From Acanthosepion lycidas (Eukaryota; Mollusca; Cephalopoda; Sepiida; Sepiidae), in contig OZ010611.1 in NCBI GenBank assembly GCA_963932145.1, forward strand, positions 56,677,292-56,741,291: a stretch of DNA of 64,000 nt, read 5' to 3'. Positions within the stretch are counted from its first letter, which is position 1, and each line of letters starts with the position of its first letter. This document shows, one piece after another, positions 1-12,960 of this stretch. The position numbers and the translations under genes are program-made. Under the pieces are notes generated by a model, which did not search any database, was not told the DNA's origin, and was given only the letters and a program-made list of their open reading frames with translations.

Positions 1-105
1 ATTTGTTGGCACAAAATGGGTGATCAGTGTCTTATTCTCTTCTATTTGTGCCTTGTCTTTAGCTTTTTCTTCTATATTTAACTTTATGTAGAGGCTAGGC
101 CCCTT
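1..105 (+). repeat. Partial monomer at the left edge
   Basis: This is monomer positions 97-201 only, cut by the window edge. It has the ctatttgtgcc variant and leads into a copy with tttgttttaat and attttacattc. The same rare monomer pair returns at about 2,817, 7,438, 9,849 and 16,278, so it is a useful marker for block copying in zone A. Confidence 0.95.
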
Positions 106-492
106 TCTAAATCTTTGTTTTAATTATTTTACATTCTAATTCATAGAAATGGAGTAGCGTGCAGTGGTGTCGTCTCATACAACAGTGAGTTAGGAGAAAA
201 AATTTGTGGGCACAAAATGGGTGATCAGTGTCTTATTCTCTTCTGTTTGTGCCTTGTCTTTAGCTTTTTCTTCTATATTTAACTTTATGTAGAGGCTAGG
301 CCCCTTTCTAAATCTTGGTTGAAATTATTTTTCATTCTAATTAATAGAAATGGAGTAGCGTGCAATGGTGTCGTCTCATACAACAGTGAGTTAGGAGAAA
401 AAATTTGTGGGCACAAAATGGGTGATCAGTGACTTATTCTCTTCTGTTTGTGCCTTGTCTTTAGCTTTTTCTTCTATATTTAACTTTATGTA

Positions 493-1500
493 GAGGCTAG
501 GCCCTTTTCTAAATCTTGGTTGAAATTATTTTTCATTCTAATTCCTAGAAATGGAGTAGCGAGCAATGGTGTCGTCTCATACAACAGTGAGTTAGGAGTA
601 AAAATTTGTGAGCACAAAATGGGTGATCAGTGTCTTATTCTCTGCTGTTTGTGCCTTGTCTTTAGCTTTTTCTTCTATATTTAACTTTATGTAGAGGCTA
701 GGCCCCCCTCTAAATCTTGGTTGAAATTATTTTTCATTCTAATTCGTAGAAATGGAGTAGCGTGCAATGGTGTCGTCTCATACAACAGTGAGTTAGGAGA
801 AAAAATTTGTGGGCACAAAATGGGTGATCAGTGGCTTATTCTCTGCTGTTTGTGCCTTGTCTTTAGCTTTTTCTTCTATATATAACTTTATGTAGAGGCT
901 AGGCCCTTTTCTAAATCTTGGTTGAAATTATTTTTCATTCTAATTCCTAGAAATGGAGTAGCGAGCAATGGTGTCGTCTCATACAACAGTGAGTTAGGAG
1001 AAAAAATTTGTGGGCACAAAATGGGTGATCAGTGTCTTATTCTCTTCTGTTTGTGCCTTGTCTTTAGCTTTTTCTTCTATATTTAACTTTATGTAGAGGC
1101 TAGGCCCCCCTCTAAATCTTGGTTGAAATTATTTTTCATTCTAATTCGTATAAATGGAGTAGCGTGCAATGGTGTCGTCTCATACAACAGTGAGTTAGGA
1201 GAAAAAATTTGTGGGCACAAAATGGGTGATCAGTGGCTTATTCTCTGCTGTTTGTGCCTTGTCTTTAGCTTTTTCTTCTATATATAACTTTATGTAGAGT
1301 CTAGGCCCTTTTCTAAATCTTGGTTGAAATTATTTTTCATTCTAATTCCTAGAAATGGAGTAGCGAGCAATGGTGTCGTCTCATACAACAGTGAGTTAGG
1401 AGTAAAAATTTGTGGGCACAAAATGGGTGATCAGTGTCTTATTCTCTGCTGTTTGTGCCTTGTCTTTAGCTTTTTCTTCTATATTTAACTTTATGTAGAG
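493..1500. repeat. Dimer (402-bp) higher-order repeat
   Basis: Two monomer types alternate. One has ggcccttttct, attcctag and gcgagcaatgg; the other has ggcccccctct, attcgta and gtggcttattctctgctg. The attcctag marker falls at 541, 943 and 1,345 and the attcgta marker at 742 and 1,144, all exactly 402 bp apart. At least two and a half dimers are present. Differences between dimers are few, which suggests a recent local amplification. Confidence 0.85.
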
Positions 1501-3419
1501 GCTAGGCACCTTTCTAAATCTTGGTTGAAATTATTTTTCATTCTAATTCATAGAAATGGAGTAGCGTGCAATGTTGTCGTCTCATAGAACAGTGAGTTAG
1601 GAGAAAAAATATGTGGGCACAAAATGGGTGATCAGTGTCTTATTCTCTTGTGTTTGTGCCTTGTCTTTAGCTTTTTCTTCTATATTTAACTTTATGTAGA
1701 GGCTAGGCCCCTTTCTAAATCTTGGTTGAAATTATTTTTCATTCTAATTCATAGAAATGGAGTAGCGTGCAATGGTGTCGTCTCATACAACAGTGAGTTA
1801 GGAGAAAAAATTGGTGGGCACAAAATGGGTGATCAGTGTCTTATTCTCTGCTGTTTGTGCCTTGTCTTTAGCTTTTTCTTCTATATTTAACTTTATGTAG
1901 AGGCTAGGCCCCCCTCTAAATCTTGGTTGAAATTATTTTTCATTCTAATTCATAGAAATGGAGTAGGTAGCGTGCAATGGTGACGTCTCATACAACAGTG
2001 AGTTAGTAGAAAAATTTGTGGGCACAAAATGGGTGATCAGTGTCTTATTCTCTTCTGTTTGTGCCTTGTCTTTACCTTTTTCTTCTATATTTAAATTTAA
2101 GTAGAGGCTAGGCCCCTTTCTAAATCTTGGTTGAAATTATTTTTCATTCTAATTAATAGAAATGGAGTAGCTTGCAATGGTGTCATCTCATACAACAGTG
2201 ATTTAGGAGAAAAAATTTGTGGGCACAAAATGGCTGATCAGTGACTTATTCTCTTCTGTTTGTGCCTTGTCTTTAGCTTTTTCTACTATATTTAACTTTA
2301 TGTAGAGGATAGGCCCCCCTCTAATCTTGGTTGAAATTATTTTTCATTCTAATTCATAGAAATTGAGTAGCGTGCAATGGTGTCGTCTCATACAACAGTG
2401 AGTTAGGAGAAAAAATTTGTGGGCACAAAATGGCTGATCAGTGTCTTATTCTCCTCTATTTGTGCCTTGTCTTTAGCTTTTTTTTCTATATTTAACTTTA
2501 TGTAGAGGCTAGGCCCCCCTCTAAATCTTGGTTGAAATTATTTTTCATTCTAATTCATAGAAATGGAGTAGCGTGCAATGGTGTCGTCTCATACAACAGT
2601 GAGTTAGGAGAAAAAATTTGTGGGCACAAAATAGCTGATCAGTGTCTTATTCTCCTCTGTTTGTGCCTTGTCTTTAGCTTTTTCTTCTATATTTAACTTT
2701 ATGTAGAGGCTAGGTCTCCCTCTAAATCTTGGTTGAAATTATTTTTCATTCTTATTCATAGAAATGGAGTAGCGTGCAATGGTGTCGTCTCATACAACAG
2801 TGAGTTAGGAGAAAAAATTTGTTGGCACAAAATGGATGATCAGTCTCTTATTCTCTTCTATTTGTGCCTTGTCTTTAGCTTTTTCTTCTATATTTAACTT
2901 TATGTAGAGGCTAGGCCCCTTTCTAAATCTTTGTTTTAATTATTTTACATTCTAATTCATAGAAATGGAGTAGCGTGCAGTGGTGTCGTCTCATACAACA
3001 GTGAGTTAGGAGAAAAAATTTGTGGGCACAAAATGGGTGATCAGTGTCTTATTCTCTTCTGTTTGTGCCTTGTCTTTAGCTTTTTCTTCTATATTTAACT
3101 TTATGTAGAGGCTAGGCCCCTTTCTAAATCTTGTTTGAAATTATTTTTCATTCTAATTAATAGAAATTGAGTACCGTGCAATGGTGTCCTCTCATACAAC
3201 AGTGAGTTAGTAGAAAAAATATGTGGGCATAAAATGAGTGATCAGTGTCTTATTCTCTTCTGTTTGTGCCTTGTCTTTAGCTTTTTCTTCTATATTTAAC
3301 TTTATGTAGAGGCTAGGCCCCCCTCTAAATCTTGGTTGAAATTATTTTTCATTCTAATTCATAGAAATGGAGTAGCGTGCAATGGTGTCGTCTCATACAA
3401 CAGTGAGTTAGGAGAAAAA

Positions 3420-4350
3420 ATTTGTGGGCACAAAATGGGTGATCAGTGTCTTATTCTCTTCTGTTTGTGCCTTGTCTTTAGCTTTTTCTCCTATATTTGA
3501 CTTTAAGTAGCGGCTAGGCCCCTTTCTAAATCTTGGTTGAAATTATTTTTCATTCTAATTAATAGAAATGGAGTAGCATGCAATGGTGTCGTCTCATACA
3601 ACAGTGAGTAAGGAGAAAAAATTTGTGGGCACAAAATGGGTGATCAGTGACTTATTCTCTTCTGTTTGTGCCTTGTCTTTAGCTTTTTCTTCTATATTTA
3701 ACTTTATGTAGAGGCTAGGCAAACCTCTTAATCTTGGTTGAAATTATTTTTCATTCTAATTCATAGAAATGGAGTAGCGTGCAATGGTGTCGTCTCATAC
3801 AACAGTGAGTGAAGAGAAAAAATTTGTGGGCACACAATGGGTGATCAGTGTCTTATTCTCTGCTGTTTGTGCCTTGTCTTTAGCTTTTTCTTCTATATTT
3901 AACTTTATGTAGAGGCTAGGCCCCTTTCTAAGTCTTGGTTGAAATTATTTTTCATTCTAATTCATAGAAATGGAGTAGCGTGCAATGGTGTCGTTTCATA
4001 CAACAGTGAGTTAGGAGAAAAAATTTGTGGGCACAAAATGGCTGATCAGTGTCTTATTCTCCTCTGTTTATGCCTTGTCTTTAGCTTTTTCTTCTATATT
4101 TAACTTTATGTAGAGGCTAGGCCCCCCTCTAAATCTTGGTTGAAATTATTTTTCATTCTAATTCATAGAAATGGAGTAGCGTGCAATGGTGTCGTCTCAT
4201 ACAACAGTGAGTTAGTAGAAAGAATTTGTGGGCACAAAATGGGTGATCAGTGTCTTATTCTCTTCTGTTTGTGCCTTGTCTTTAGCTTTTTCTTCTATAT
4301 TTAACTTTATGTAGAGGCTAGGCCCCTTTCTAAAACTTGGTTGAAATTAT
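3420..4350. repeat. Duplicated block, copy 1 (14-monomer offset)
   Basis: This block carries a linked run of rare variants: ctcctatatttgac with aagtagcgg, then gtgagtaagg, gtgacttattc, aacctcttaatc, gtgaagag with cacacaatggg, and finally ctcctctgtttatgcc. The same run in the same order appears at about 6,230-7,160, offset by 2,813 bp (14 monomers minus 1 bp). The shared order over several monomers supports block duplication rather than independent mutation. Edges are approximate. Confidence 0.8.
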
Positions 4351-4579
4351 TTTTCATTCTAATTCATAGAAATGGAGTAGCGTGCAATGGTGTCGTCTCA
4401 TACACCAGTGAGTTAGGAGAAAAAATTTTTGGGCGCAAAATCGGTGATCAGTGTCTTATTCCCTGCTGTTTGTGCCTTGTCTTTAGCTTTTTCTTCTATA
4501 TTTAACTTTATGTAGAGGCCAGGCCCCTTTCTAAATCTTGGTTGAAATTATTTTTCATTCTAATTCATAGAAATGGAGT

Positions 4580-6170
4580 AGCGTGCAATGGTGTCGTCTC
4601 ATACAACAGTGAGTGAAGAGAAAAAATTTGTGGGCACAAAATGGGTGATCAGTGTCTTATTCTCTGCTGTTTGTGCCTTGTCTTTAGCTTTTTCTTCTAT
4701 ATTTAACTTTATGTAGAGGCTAGGCCCCTTTCTAAATCTTGGTTGAAATTATTTTTCATTCTAATTCATAGAAATGGAGTAGCGTGCAATGGTGTCGTCT
4801 CATACACCAGTGAGTTAGGAGAAAAAATTTGTTGGAACAAAATGGGTGATCAGTGTCTTATTCTCTGCTGTTTGTGCCTTGTCTTTAGCTTTTTCTTCTA
4901 TATTTAACTTTATGTAAAGGCTAGGCCCTTTTCTAAATCTTGGTTGAAATTATTTTTCATTCTAATTCATAGAAATGGAGTAGCGTGCAATGGTGTCGTC
5001 TCATACAACAGTGAGTGAAGAGAAAAAATTTGTAGGCACAAAATGGCTGATCAGTGTCTTATTCTCCTCTGTTCTTGCCTTGTCTTTAGCTTTTTCTTCT
5101 ATATTTAACTTTATGTAGAGGCTAGGCCCCCCTCTAAATCTTGGTTGAAATTATTTTTCATTCTAATTCATAGAAATGGAGTAGCGTGCAATGGTGTCGT
5201 CTCATACAACAGTGAGTTAGGAGAAAAAATTTGTGGGCACAAAATGGCTGATCAGTGTCTTATTCTCCTCTGTTTGTGCCTTGTCTTTAGCTTTTTCTTC
5301 TATATTTAACTTTATGTAGAGTCTAGGCCTCCATCTAAATCTTGGTTGAAATTATTTTTCATTCTAATTCATAGAAATGGAGTAGCGTGCAATGGTGTCG
5401 TCTCATACAACAGTGAGTGAAGAGAAAAAATTTGTGGGCACAAAATGGGTGATCAGTGTCTTATTCTCTGCTGTTTGTGCCTTGTCTTTAGCTTTTTCTT
5501 CTATATTTAACTTTATGTAGAGGCTAGGCCCCTTTCTAAATCTTGGTTGAAATTATTTTTCATTCTAATTCATAGAAATGGAGTAGCGTGCAATGGTGTC
5601 GTCTCATACACCAGTGAGTTAGGAGAAAAAATTTGTTGGAACAAAATGGGTGTTCAGTGTCGTATTCTCTGCTGTTTGTGCCTTGTCTTTAGCTTTTTCT
5701 TCTATATTTAACTTTATGTAAAGGCTAGGCCCTTTTCTAAATCTTGGTTGAAATTATTTTTCATTCTAATTCATAGAAATGGAGTAGCGTGCAATGGTGT
5801 CGTCTCATACAACAGTGAGTGAAGAGAAAAAATTTGTGGGCACAAAATGGCTGATCAGTGTCTTATTCTCCTCTGTTCTTGCCTTGTCTTTAGCTTTTTC
5901 TTCTATATTTAACTTTATGTAGAGGCTAGGCCCCCCTCTAAATCTTGGTTGAAATTATTTTTCATTCTAATTCATAGAAATGGAGTAGCGTGCAATGGTG
6001 TCGTCTCATACAACAGTGAGTTAGGAGAAAAAATTTGTGGGCACAAAATGGCTGATCAGTGTCTTATTCTCCTCTGTTTGCGCCTTGTCTTTAGCTTTTT
6101 CTTCTATATTTAACTTTATGTAGAGTCTAGGCCTCCATCTAAATCTTGGTTGAAATTATTTTTCATTCTA
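4580..6170. repeat. Tandem four-monomer (804-bp) duplication
   Basis: The rare marker gttcttgcc is at 5,071 and 5,875, exactly 804 bp apart. It is preceded in both copies by gtgaagag, then tttgttggaacaaaatgg, then tgtaaaggctagg, and followed by gagtctaggcctccatct. The two copies are nearly identical. A partial third version with gcctccatct occurs near 9,340 and again near 12,755. Confidence 0.85.
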
Positions 6171-6229
6171 ATTCATAGAAATGGAGTAGCATGCAATGGT
6201 GTCGTCTCATACAACAGTGAGTTAGTAGA

Positions 6230-7160
6230 AAAATTTGTGGGCACAAAATGGGTGATCAGTGTCTTATTCTCTTCTGTTTGTGCCTTGTCTTTAGCTTTTT
6301 CTCCTATATTTGATTTTAAGTAGCGGCTAGGCCCCTTTCTAAATCTTGGTTGAAATTATTTTTCATTCTAATTAATAGAAATGGAGTAGCGTGCAATGGT
6401 GTCGTCTCATACAACAGTGAGTAAGGAGAAAAAATTTGTGGGCACAAAATGGGTGATCAGTGACTTATTCTCTTCTGTTTGTGCCTTGTCTTTAGCTTTT
6501 TCTTCTATATTTAACTTTATGTAGAGGCTAGGCCAACCTCTTAATCTTGGTTGAAATTATTTTTCATTCTAATTCATAGAAATGGAGTAGCGTGCAATGG
6601 TGTCGTCTCATACAACAGTGAGTGAAGAGAAAAAATTTGTGGGCACACAATGGGTGATCAGTGTCTTATTCTCTGCTGTTTGTGCCTTGTCTTTAGCTTT
6701 TTCTTCTATATTTAACTTTATGTAGAGGCTAGGCCCCTTTCTAAATCTTGGTTGAAATTATTTTTCATTCTAATTCATAGAAATGGACTAGCGTGCAATG
6801 GTGTCGTTTCATACAACAGTGAGTTAGGAGAAAAAATTTGTGGGCACAAAATGGCTGATCAGTGTCTTATTCTCCTCTGTTTATGCCTTGTCTTTAGCTT
6901 TTTCTTCTATATTTAACTTTATGTAGAGGCTAGGCCCCCCTCTAAATCTTGGTTGAAATTATTTTTCATTCTAATTCATAGAAATGGAGTAGCGTGCAAT
7001 GGTGTCGTCTCATACAACAGTGAGTTAGTAGAAAAATTGGTGGGCACAAAATGGGTGATCAGTGTCTTATTCTCTTCTGTTTGTGCCTTGTCTTTAGCTT
7101 TTTCTTCTATATTTGACTTTAAGTAGCGGCTAGGCCCATTTCTAAATCTTGGTTGAAATT
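6230..7160. repeat. Duplicated block, copy 2 (14-monomer offset)
   Basis: This is the counterpart of the 3,420-4,350 block with the same variant order. Small differences include tgattttaag for tgactttaag and ggccaacctc for ggcaaacctc. A shortened third version follows four monomers later (7,115 onward), again leading into gtgagtaagg and ccaacctcttaat. Confidence 0.8.
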
Positions 7161-9399
7161 ATTTTTCATTCTAATTAATAGAAATGGAGTAGCGTGCAAT
7201 GGTGTCGTCTCATACAACAGTGAGTAAGGAGAAAAAATTTGTGGGCACAAAATGGGTGATCAGTGTCTTATTCTCTTCTGTTTGTGCCTTGTCTTTAGCT
7301 TTTTCTTCTATATTTAACTTTATGTAGAGGCTAGGCCAACCTCTTAATCTTGGTTGAAATTATTTTTCATTCTAATTAATAGAAATGGAGTAGTGTGCAA
7401 TTGTGTCGTCTCATACAACAGTGAGTTAGGAGAAAAAATTTGTTGGCACAAAATGGGTGATCAGTGTCTTATTCTCTTCTATTTGTGCCTTGTCTTTAGC
7501 TTTTTCTTCTATATTTAACCTTATGTAGAGGCTAGGCCCCTTTCTAAATCTTGGTTTTAATTATTTTACATTCTAATTAATAGAAATTGAGTACCGTGCA
7601 ATGGTGTCCTCTCATACAACAGTGAGTTAGTAGAAAAAATTTGTGGGCATAAAATGAGTGATCAGTGTCTTATTCTCTTCTGTTTGTGCCTTGTCTTTAG
7701 CTTTTTCTTCTATATTTAACTTTATGTAGAGGCTAGGCCCCCCTCTAAATCTTGGTTGAAATTATTTTTCATTCTAATTCATAGAAATGGAGTAACGTGC
7801 AATGGTGTCGTCTCATACAACAGTGAGTTAGGAGAAAAAATTTGTGCGCACAAAATGGGTGATCAGTGTCTTATTCTCTTCTGTTTGTGCCTTGTCTTTA
7901 GCTTTTTCTTCTATATTTGACATTATGTAGAGGCTAGGCCCCCCTCTAAATCTTGGTTGAAATTATTTTTCATTCTAATTCATAGAAATGTAGTAGCGTG
8001 CAATGGTGTCGTCTCATACAACAGTGAGTTAGTAGAAATAATTTGTGGGCACAAAATGGCTGATCAGTGTCTTATTCTCTTCTGTTTGTGCCTTGTCTTT
8101 AGCTTTTTCTTCTATATTTAACTTTATGTAGAGGCTAGGCCCCTTTATAAAACTTGGTTGAAATTATTTTTCATTCTAATTCATAGAAATGGAGTAGCGT
8201 GCAATGGTGTTGTCTCATATACCAGTGAGTTAGGAGAAAAAATTTGTGGGCGCAAAATGGGAGATCAGTGTCTTATTCCCTGCAGTTTGTGCCTTGTCTT
8301 TAGCTTTTTCTTCAATATTTAACTTTATGTAGAGGCTAGGCCCCTTTCTAAATCTTGGTTGAAATTATTTTTCATTCTAATTCATAGAAATGGAGTAGCG
8401 TGCAATGGTGTCGTCTCATACAACAGTGAGTGAAGAGAAAAAATTTGTGGGCACAAAATGGGTGATCAGTGTCTTATTCTCTGCTGTTTGTGCCTTGTCT
8501 TTAGCTTTTTCTTCTATATTTAACTTTATGTAGAGGCTAGGCCCCTTTCTAAATCTTGCTTGAAATTATTTTTCATTCTAATTCATAGAAATGGAGTAGC
8601 GTGCAATGGTGTCGTCTCATACACCAGTGAGTTAGGAGAAAAAATTTGTTGGCACAAAATGGGAGATCAGTGTCTTATTCTCTGCTGTTTGTGCCTTGTC
8701 TTTAGCTTTTTCTTCTATATTTAACTTTATGTAAAGGCTAGGCCCTTTTCTAAATCTTGGTTGAAATTATTTTTCATTCTAATTCATAGAAATGGAGTAG
8801 CGTGCAATGGTGTCGTCTCATACAACAGTGAGTGAAGAGAAAAAATTTGTGGGCACAAAATGGGTGATCAGTGTCTTATTCTCTGCTGTTTGTGCCTTGT
8901 CTTTAGCTTTTTCTTCTATATTTAACTTTATGTAGAGGCTAGGCCCCTTTCTAAAGCTTGGTTGAAATTATTTTTCATTCTAATTCATAGAAATGGAGTA
9001 GCGTGCAATGGTGTCGTTTCATACAACAGTGAGTTAGGAGAAAAAATTTGTGGGCACAAAATGGCTGATCAGTGTCTTATTCTCCTCTTTTCTTGCCTTG
9101 TCTTTAGCTTTTTCTTCTATATTTAACTTTATGTAGAGGCTAGGCCCCCCTCTAAATCTTGGTTGAAATTATTTTTCATTCTAATTCATAGAAATGGAGT
9201 AGCGTGCAATGGTGTCGTCTCATACAACAGTGAGTTAGGAGAAAAAATTTGTGGGCACAAAATGGCTGATCAGTGTCTTATTCTCCTCTGTTTGTGCCTT
9301 GTCTTTAGCTTTTTCTTCTATATTTAACTTTATGTAGAGTCTAGGCCTCCATCTAAATCTTGGTTGAAATTATTTTTCATTCTAATTCATAGAAATGGA

Positions 9400-12300
9400 G
9401 TAGCATGCAATGGTGTCGTCTCATACAACAGTGAGTTAGTAGAAAAATTTGTGGGCACAAAATGGGTGATCAGTGTCTTATTCTCTTCTGTTTGTGCCTT
9501 GTCTTTAGCTTTTTCTCCTATATTTGACTTTAAGTAGCGGCTAGGCCCCTTTCTAAATCTTGGTTGAAATTATTTTTCATTCTAATTAATAGAAATGGAG
9601 TAGTGTGCAATTGTGTCGTCTCATACAACAGTGAGTGAAGAGAAAAAATTTGTGGGCACACAATGGGTGATCAGTGTCTTATTCTCTGCTGTTTGTGCCT
9701 TGTCTTTAGCTTTTTCTTCTATATTTAACTTTCTGTAGATGCTAGGCCCCTTTCTAAATCTTGGTTGAAATTATTTTTCATTCTAATTAATAGAAATGGA
9801 GTAGTGTGCAATTGTGTCGTCTCATACAACAGTGAGTTAGGAGAAAAAATTTGTTGGCACAAAATGGGTGATCAGTGTCTTATTCTCTTCTATTTGTGCC
9901 TTGTCTTTAGCTTTTTCTTCTATATTTAACCTTATGTAGAGGCTAGGCCCCTTTCTAAATCTTGGTTTTAATTATTTTACATTCTAATTCATAGAAATGG
10001 AGTAGCGTGCAGTGGTGTCGTCTCATACAACAGTGAGTTAGGAGAAAAAATTTGTGGGCACAAAATGGGTGATCAGTGTCTTATTCTCTTCTGTTTGTGC
10101 CTTGTCTTTAGCTTTTTCTTCTATATTTAACATTATGTAGAGGCTAGGCCCCCCTCTAAATCTTGGTTGAAATTATTTTTCATTCTAATTCATAGAAATG
10201 TAGTAGCGTGCAAAGGTGTCGTCTCATACAGCAGTGAGTTAGGAGAAAAAATTTGTTGGCACAAAATGGGTGATCAGTGTCTTATTCTCTTCTGTTTGTG
10301 CCTTGTCTTTAGCTTTTTCTTCTATATTTAACTTTATGTAGAGGCTAGGCCCTTTTCTAAATCTTGGTTGAAATTATTTTTCATTCTAATTCATAGAAAT
10401 GGAGTAGCGTGCAATGGTGTCATCTCATACAACAGTGAGTTAGGAGAAAAAATTTGTGGGCACAAAATGGGTGATCAGTCTCTTATTCTCTTCTGTTTGT
10501 GCCTTGTTTTTAGCTTTTTCTTCTATATTTGACATTATGTAGAGGCTAGGCCCCCCTCTAAATCTTGGTTGAAATTATTTTTCATTCTAATTCATAGAAA
10601 TGGAGTAACGTGCAATGGTGTCGTCTCATACAACAGTGAGTTAGGAGAAAAAATTTGTGCGCACAAAATGGGTGATCAGTGTCTTATTCTCTTCTGTTTG
10701 TGCCTTGTCTTTAGCTTTTTCTTCTATATTTAACTTTATGTAGAGGCTAGGCCCCCCTATAAATCTTGGTTGAAATTATTTTTCATTCTAATTAATAGAA
10801 ATGGAGTAGCGTGCAATGGTGTCATCTCATACAACAGTGAGTTAGGAGAAAAAATTTGTGGGCACAAAATGGGTGATCAGTGTCTTATTCTCTTCTGTTT
10901 GTGCCTTGTCTTTAGCTTTTTCTTCTATATTTGACATTATGTAGAGGCTAGGCCCCCCTCTAAATCTTGGTTGAAATTATTTTTCATTCTAATTCATAGA
11001 AATGTAGTAGCGTGCAATGGTGTCGTCTCATACAACAGTGAGTTAGGAGAAAAAATTTGTTGGCACAAAATGGGTGATCAGTGTCTTATTCTCTTCTGTT
11101 TGTGCCTTGTCTTTAGCTTTTTCTTCTATATTTAACTTTATGTAGAGGCTAGGCCCCCCTCTAAATCTTGGTTGAAATTATTTTTCATTCTAATTCATAG
11201 AAATGGATTAGCGTGCAATGGTGTCGTTTCATACAACAGTGAGTTAGGAGAAAAAATTTGTGGACACAAAATGGGTGACCAGTGTCTTATTCTCTTCTGT
11301 TTGTGCCTTGACTTTAGCTTTTTCTTCTATATTTAACTTTATGTAGAGGCTAGGCCCATTTCTAAATCTTGGTTGAAATTATTTTTCATTCTAATTCATA
11401 GAAATGGAGTAGCGTGCAATGGTGTCGTCTCATACAACAGTGAGTTAGGAGAAAAAATTTGTGGGCACAAAATGAGTGATCAGTGTCTTATTCTCTTCTG
11501 TTTGTGCCTTGTCTTTAGCTTTTTCTTCTATATTTAACTTTATGTAGAGGCTAGGCCCCCCTCTAAATCTTGGTTGAAATTATTTTTCATTCTAATTCAT
11601 AGAAATGGAGTAACGTGCAATGGTGTCGTCTCATACAACAGTGAGTTAGGAGAAAAAATTTGTGGGCACAAAATGGGTGATCAGTGTCTTATTCTCTTCT
11701 GTTTGTGCCTTGTCTTTAGCTTTTTCTTCTATATTTAACTTTATGTAGACGCTAGCCCCCCCTCTAAATCTTGTTTGAAATTATTTTTCATTCTAATTCA
11801 TAGAAATGGATTAGCGTGCAATGGTGTCGTTTCATACAACAGTGAGTTAGGAGAAAAAATTTGTGGGCACAAAATGGGTGACCAGTGTCTTATTCTCTTC
11901 TGTTTGTGCCTTGTCTTTAGCTTTTTCTTCTATATTTAACTTTATGTAGAGGCTAGGCCCCTTTCTAAATCTTGGTTGAGATTATTTTTCATTCTAATTC
12001 ATAGAAATGGAGTAGCGTGCAATAGTGTCGTCTCATACAACAGTGAGTTAGGAGAAAAAATTTGTGGGCACAAAATGAGTGATCAGTGTCTTATTCTCTT
12101 CTGTTTGTGCCTTGTCTTTAGCTTTTTCTTCTATATTTAACTTTATGTAGAGGCTAGGCCCCCCTCTAAATCTTGCTTGAAATTATTTTTCATTCTAATT
12201 CATAGAAATGGAGTAACGTGCAATGGTGTCGTCTCATACAACAGTGAGTTAGGAGAAAAAATTTCTGGGCACAAAATGGGTGATCAGTGTCTTATTCTCT

Positions 12301-12960
12301 TCTGTTTGTGCCTTGTCTTTAGCTTTTTTTTCTATATTTAACTTTATGTAGAGGCTAGGCCAACCTCTTAATCTTGGTTGAAATTATTTTTCATTCTAAT
12401 TCATAGAAATGGAGTAGCTTGCAATGGTGCCGTCTCATACAACAGTGAGTGAAGAGAAAAAATTTGTGGGCACAAAATGGGTGATCAGTGTCTTATTCTC
12501 TGCTGTTTGTGCCTTGTCTTTAGCTTTTTCTTCTATATTTAACTTTATGTAGAGGCTAGGCCCCTTTCTAAATCTTGGTTGAAATTATTTTTCATTCTAA
12601 TTCATAGAAATGGAGTAGCGTGCAATGGTGTCGTTTCATACAACAGTGAGTTAGGAGAAAAAATTTGTGGGCACAAAATGGCTGATCAGTGTCTTATTCT
12701 CCTCTGTTTGTGCCTTGTCTTTAGCTTTTTCTTCTATATTTCACTTTATGTAGAGTCTAGGCCTCCATCTAAATCTTGGTTGAAATTATTTTTCATTCTA
12801 ATTCATAGAAATGGAGTAGCATGCAATGGTGTCGTCTCATACAACAGTGAGTTAGTAGAAAAATTTGTGGGCACAAAATGGGTGATCAGTGTCTTATTCT
12901 CTTCTGTTTGTGCCTTGTCTTTAGCTTTTTCTCCTATATTTGACTTTAAGTAGCGGCTAG
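9400..12960. repeat. Segment related to 12.8-16 kb at 16-17-monomer offset
   Basis: The ctcctatatttgac..tagcgg marker at 9,515 recurs at 12,931 (17 monomers minus 1 bp). The linked pair gcaaaggtgtc and catacagcagtg at about 10,211-10,236 recurs at about 13,426-13,451 (16 monomers minus 1 bp), and gtgcgcacaaaatgg at 10,657 recurs at 14,072 (17 monomers minus 2 bp). The change of offset from 17 to 16 and back means monomers were gained or lost inside the duplicated segment after copying. A trimer step is also present: gtgaccag at 11,275 and 11,878 is 603 bp apart, with a third copy at 14,690. Confidence 0.75.

Noticed and set aside
12579-12953. Open frame of 124 codons (+)
   Set aside because: It is two satellite monomers read in one frame, made possible by a changed in-frame stop and a 201-bp period divisible by three. 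It has no recognisable domain, and the same peptide motif recurs in every other monomer.
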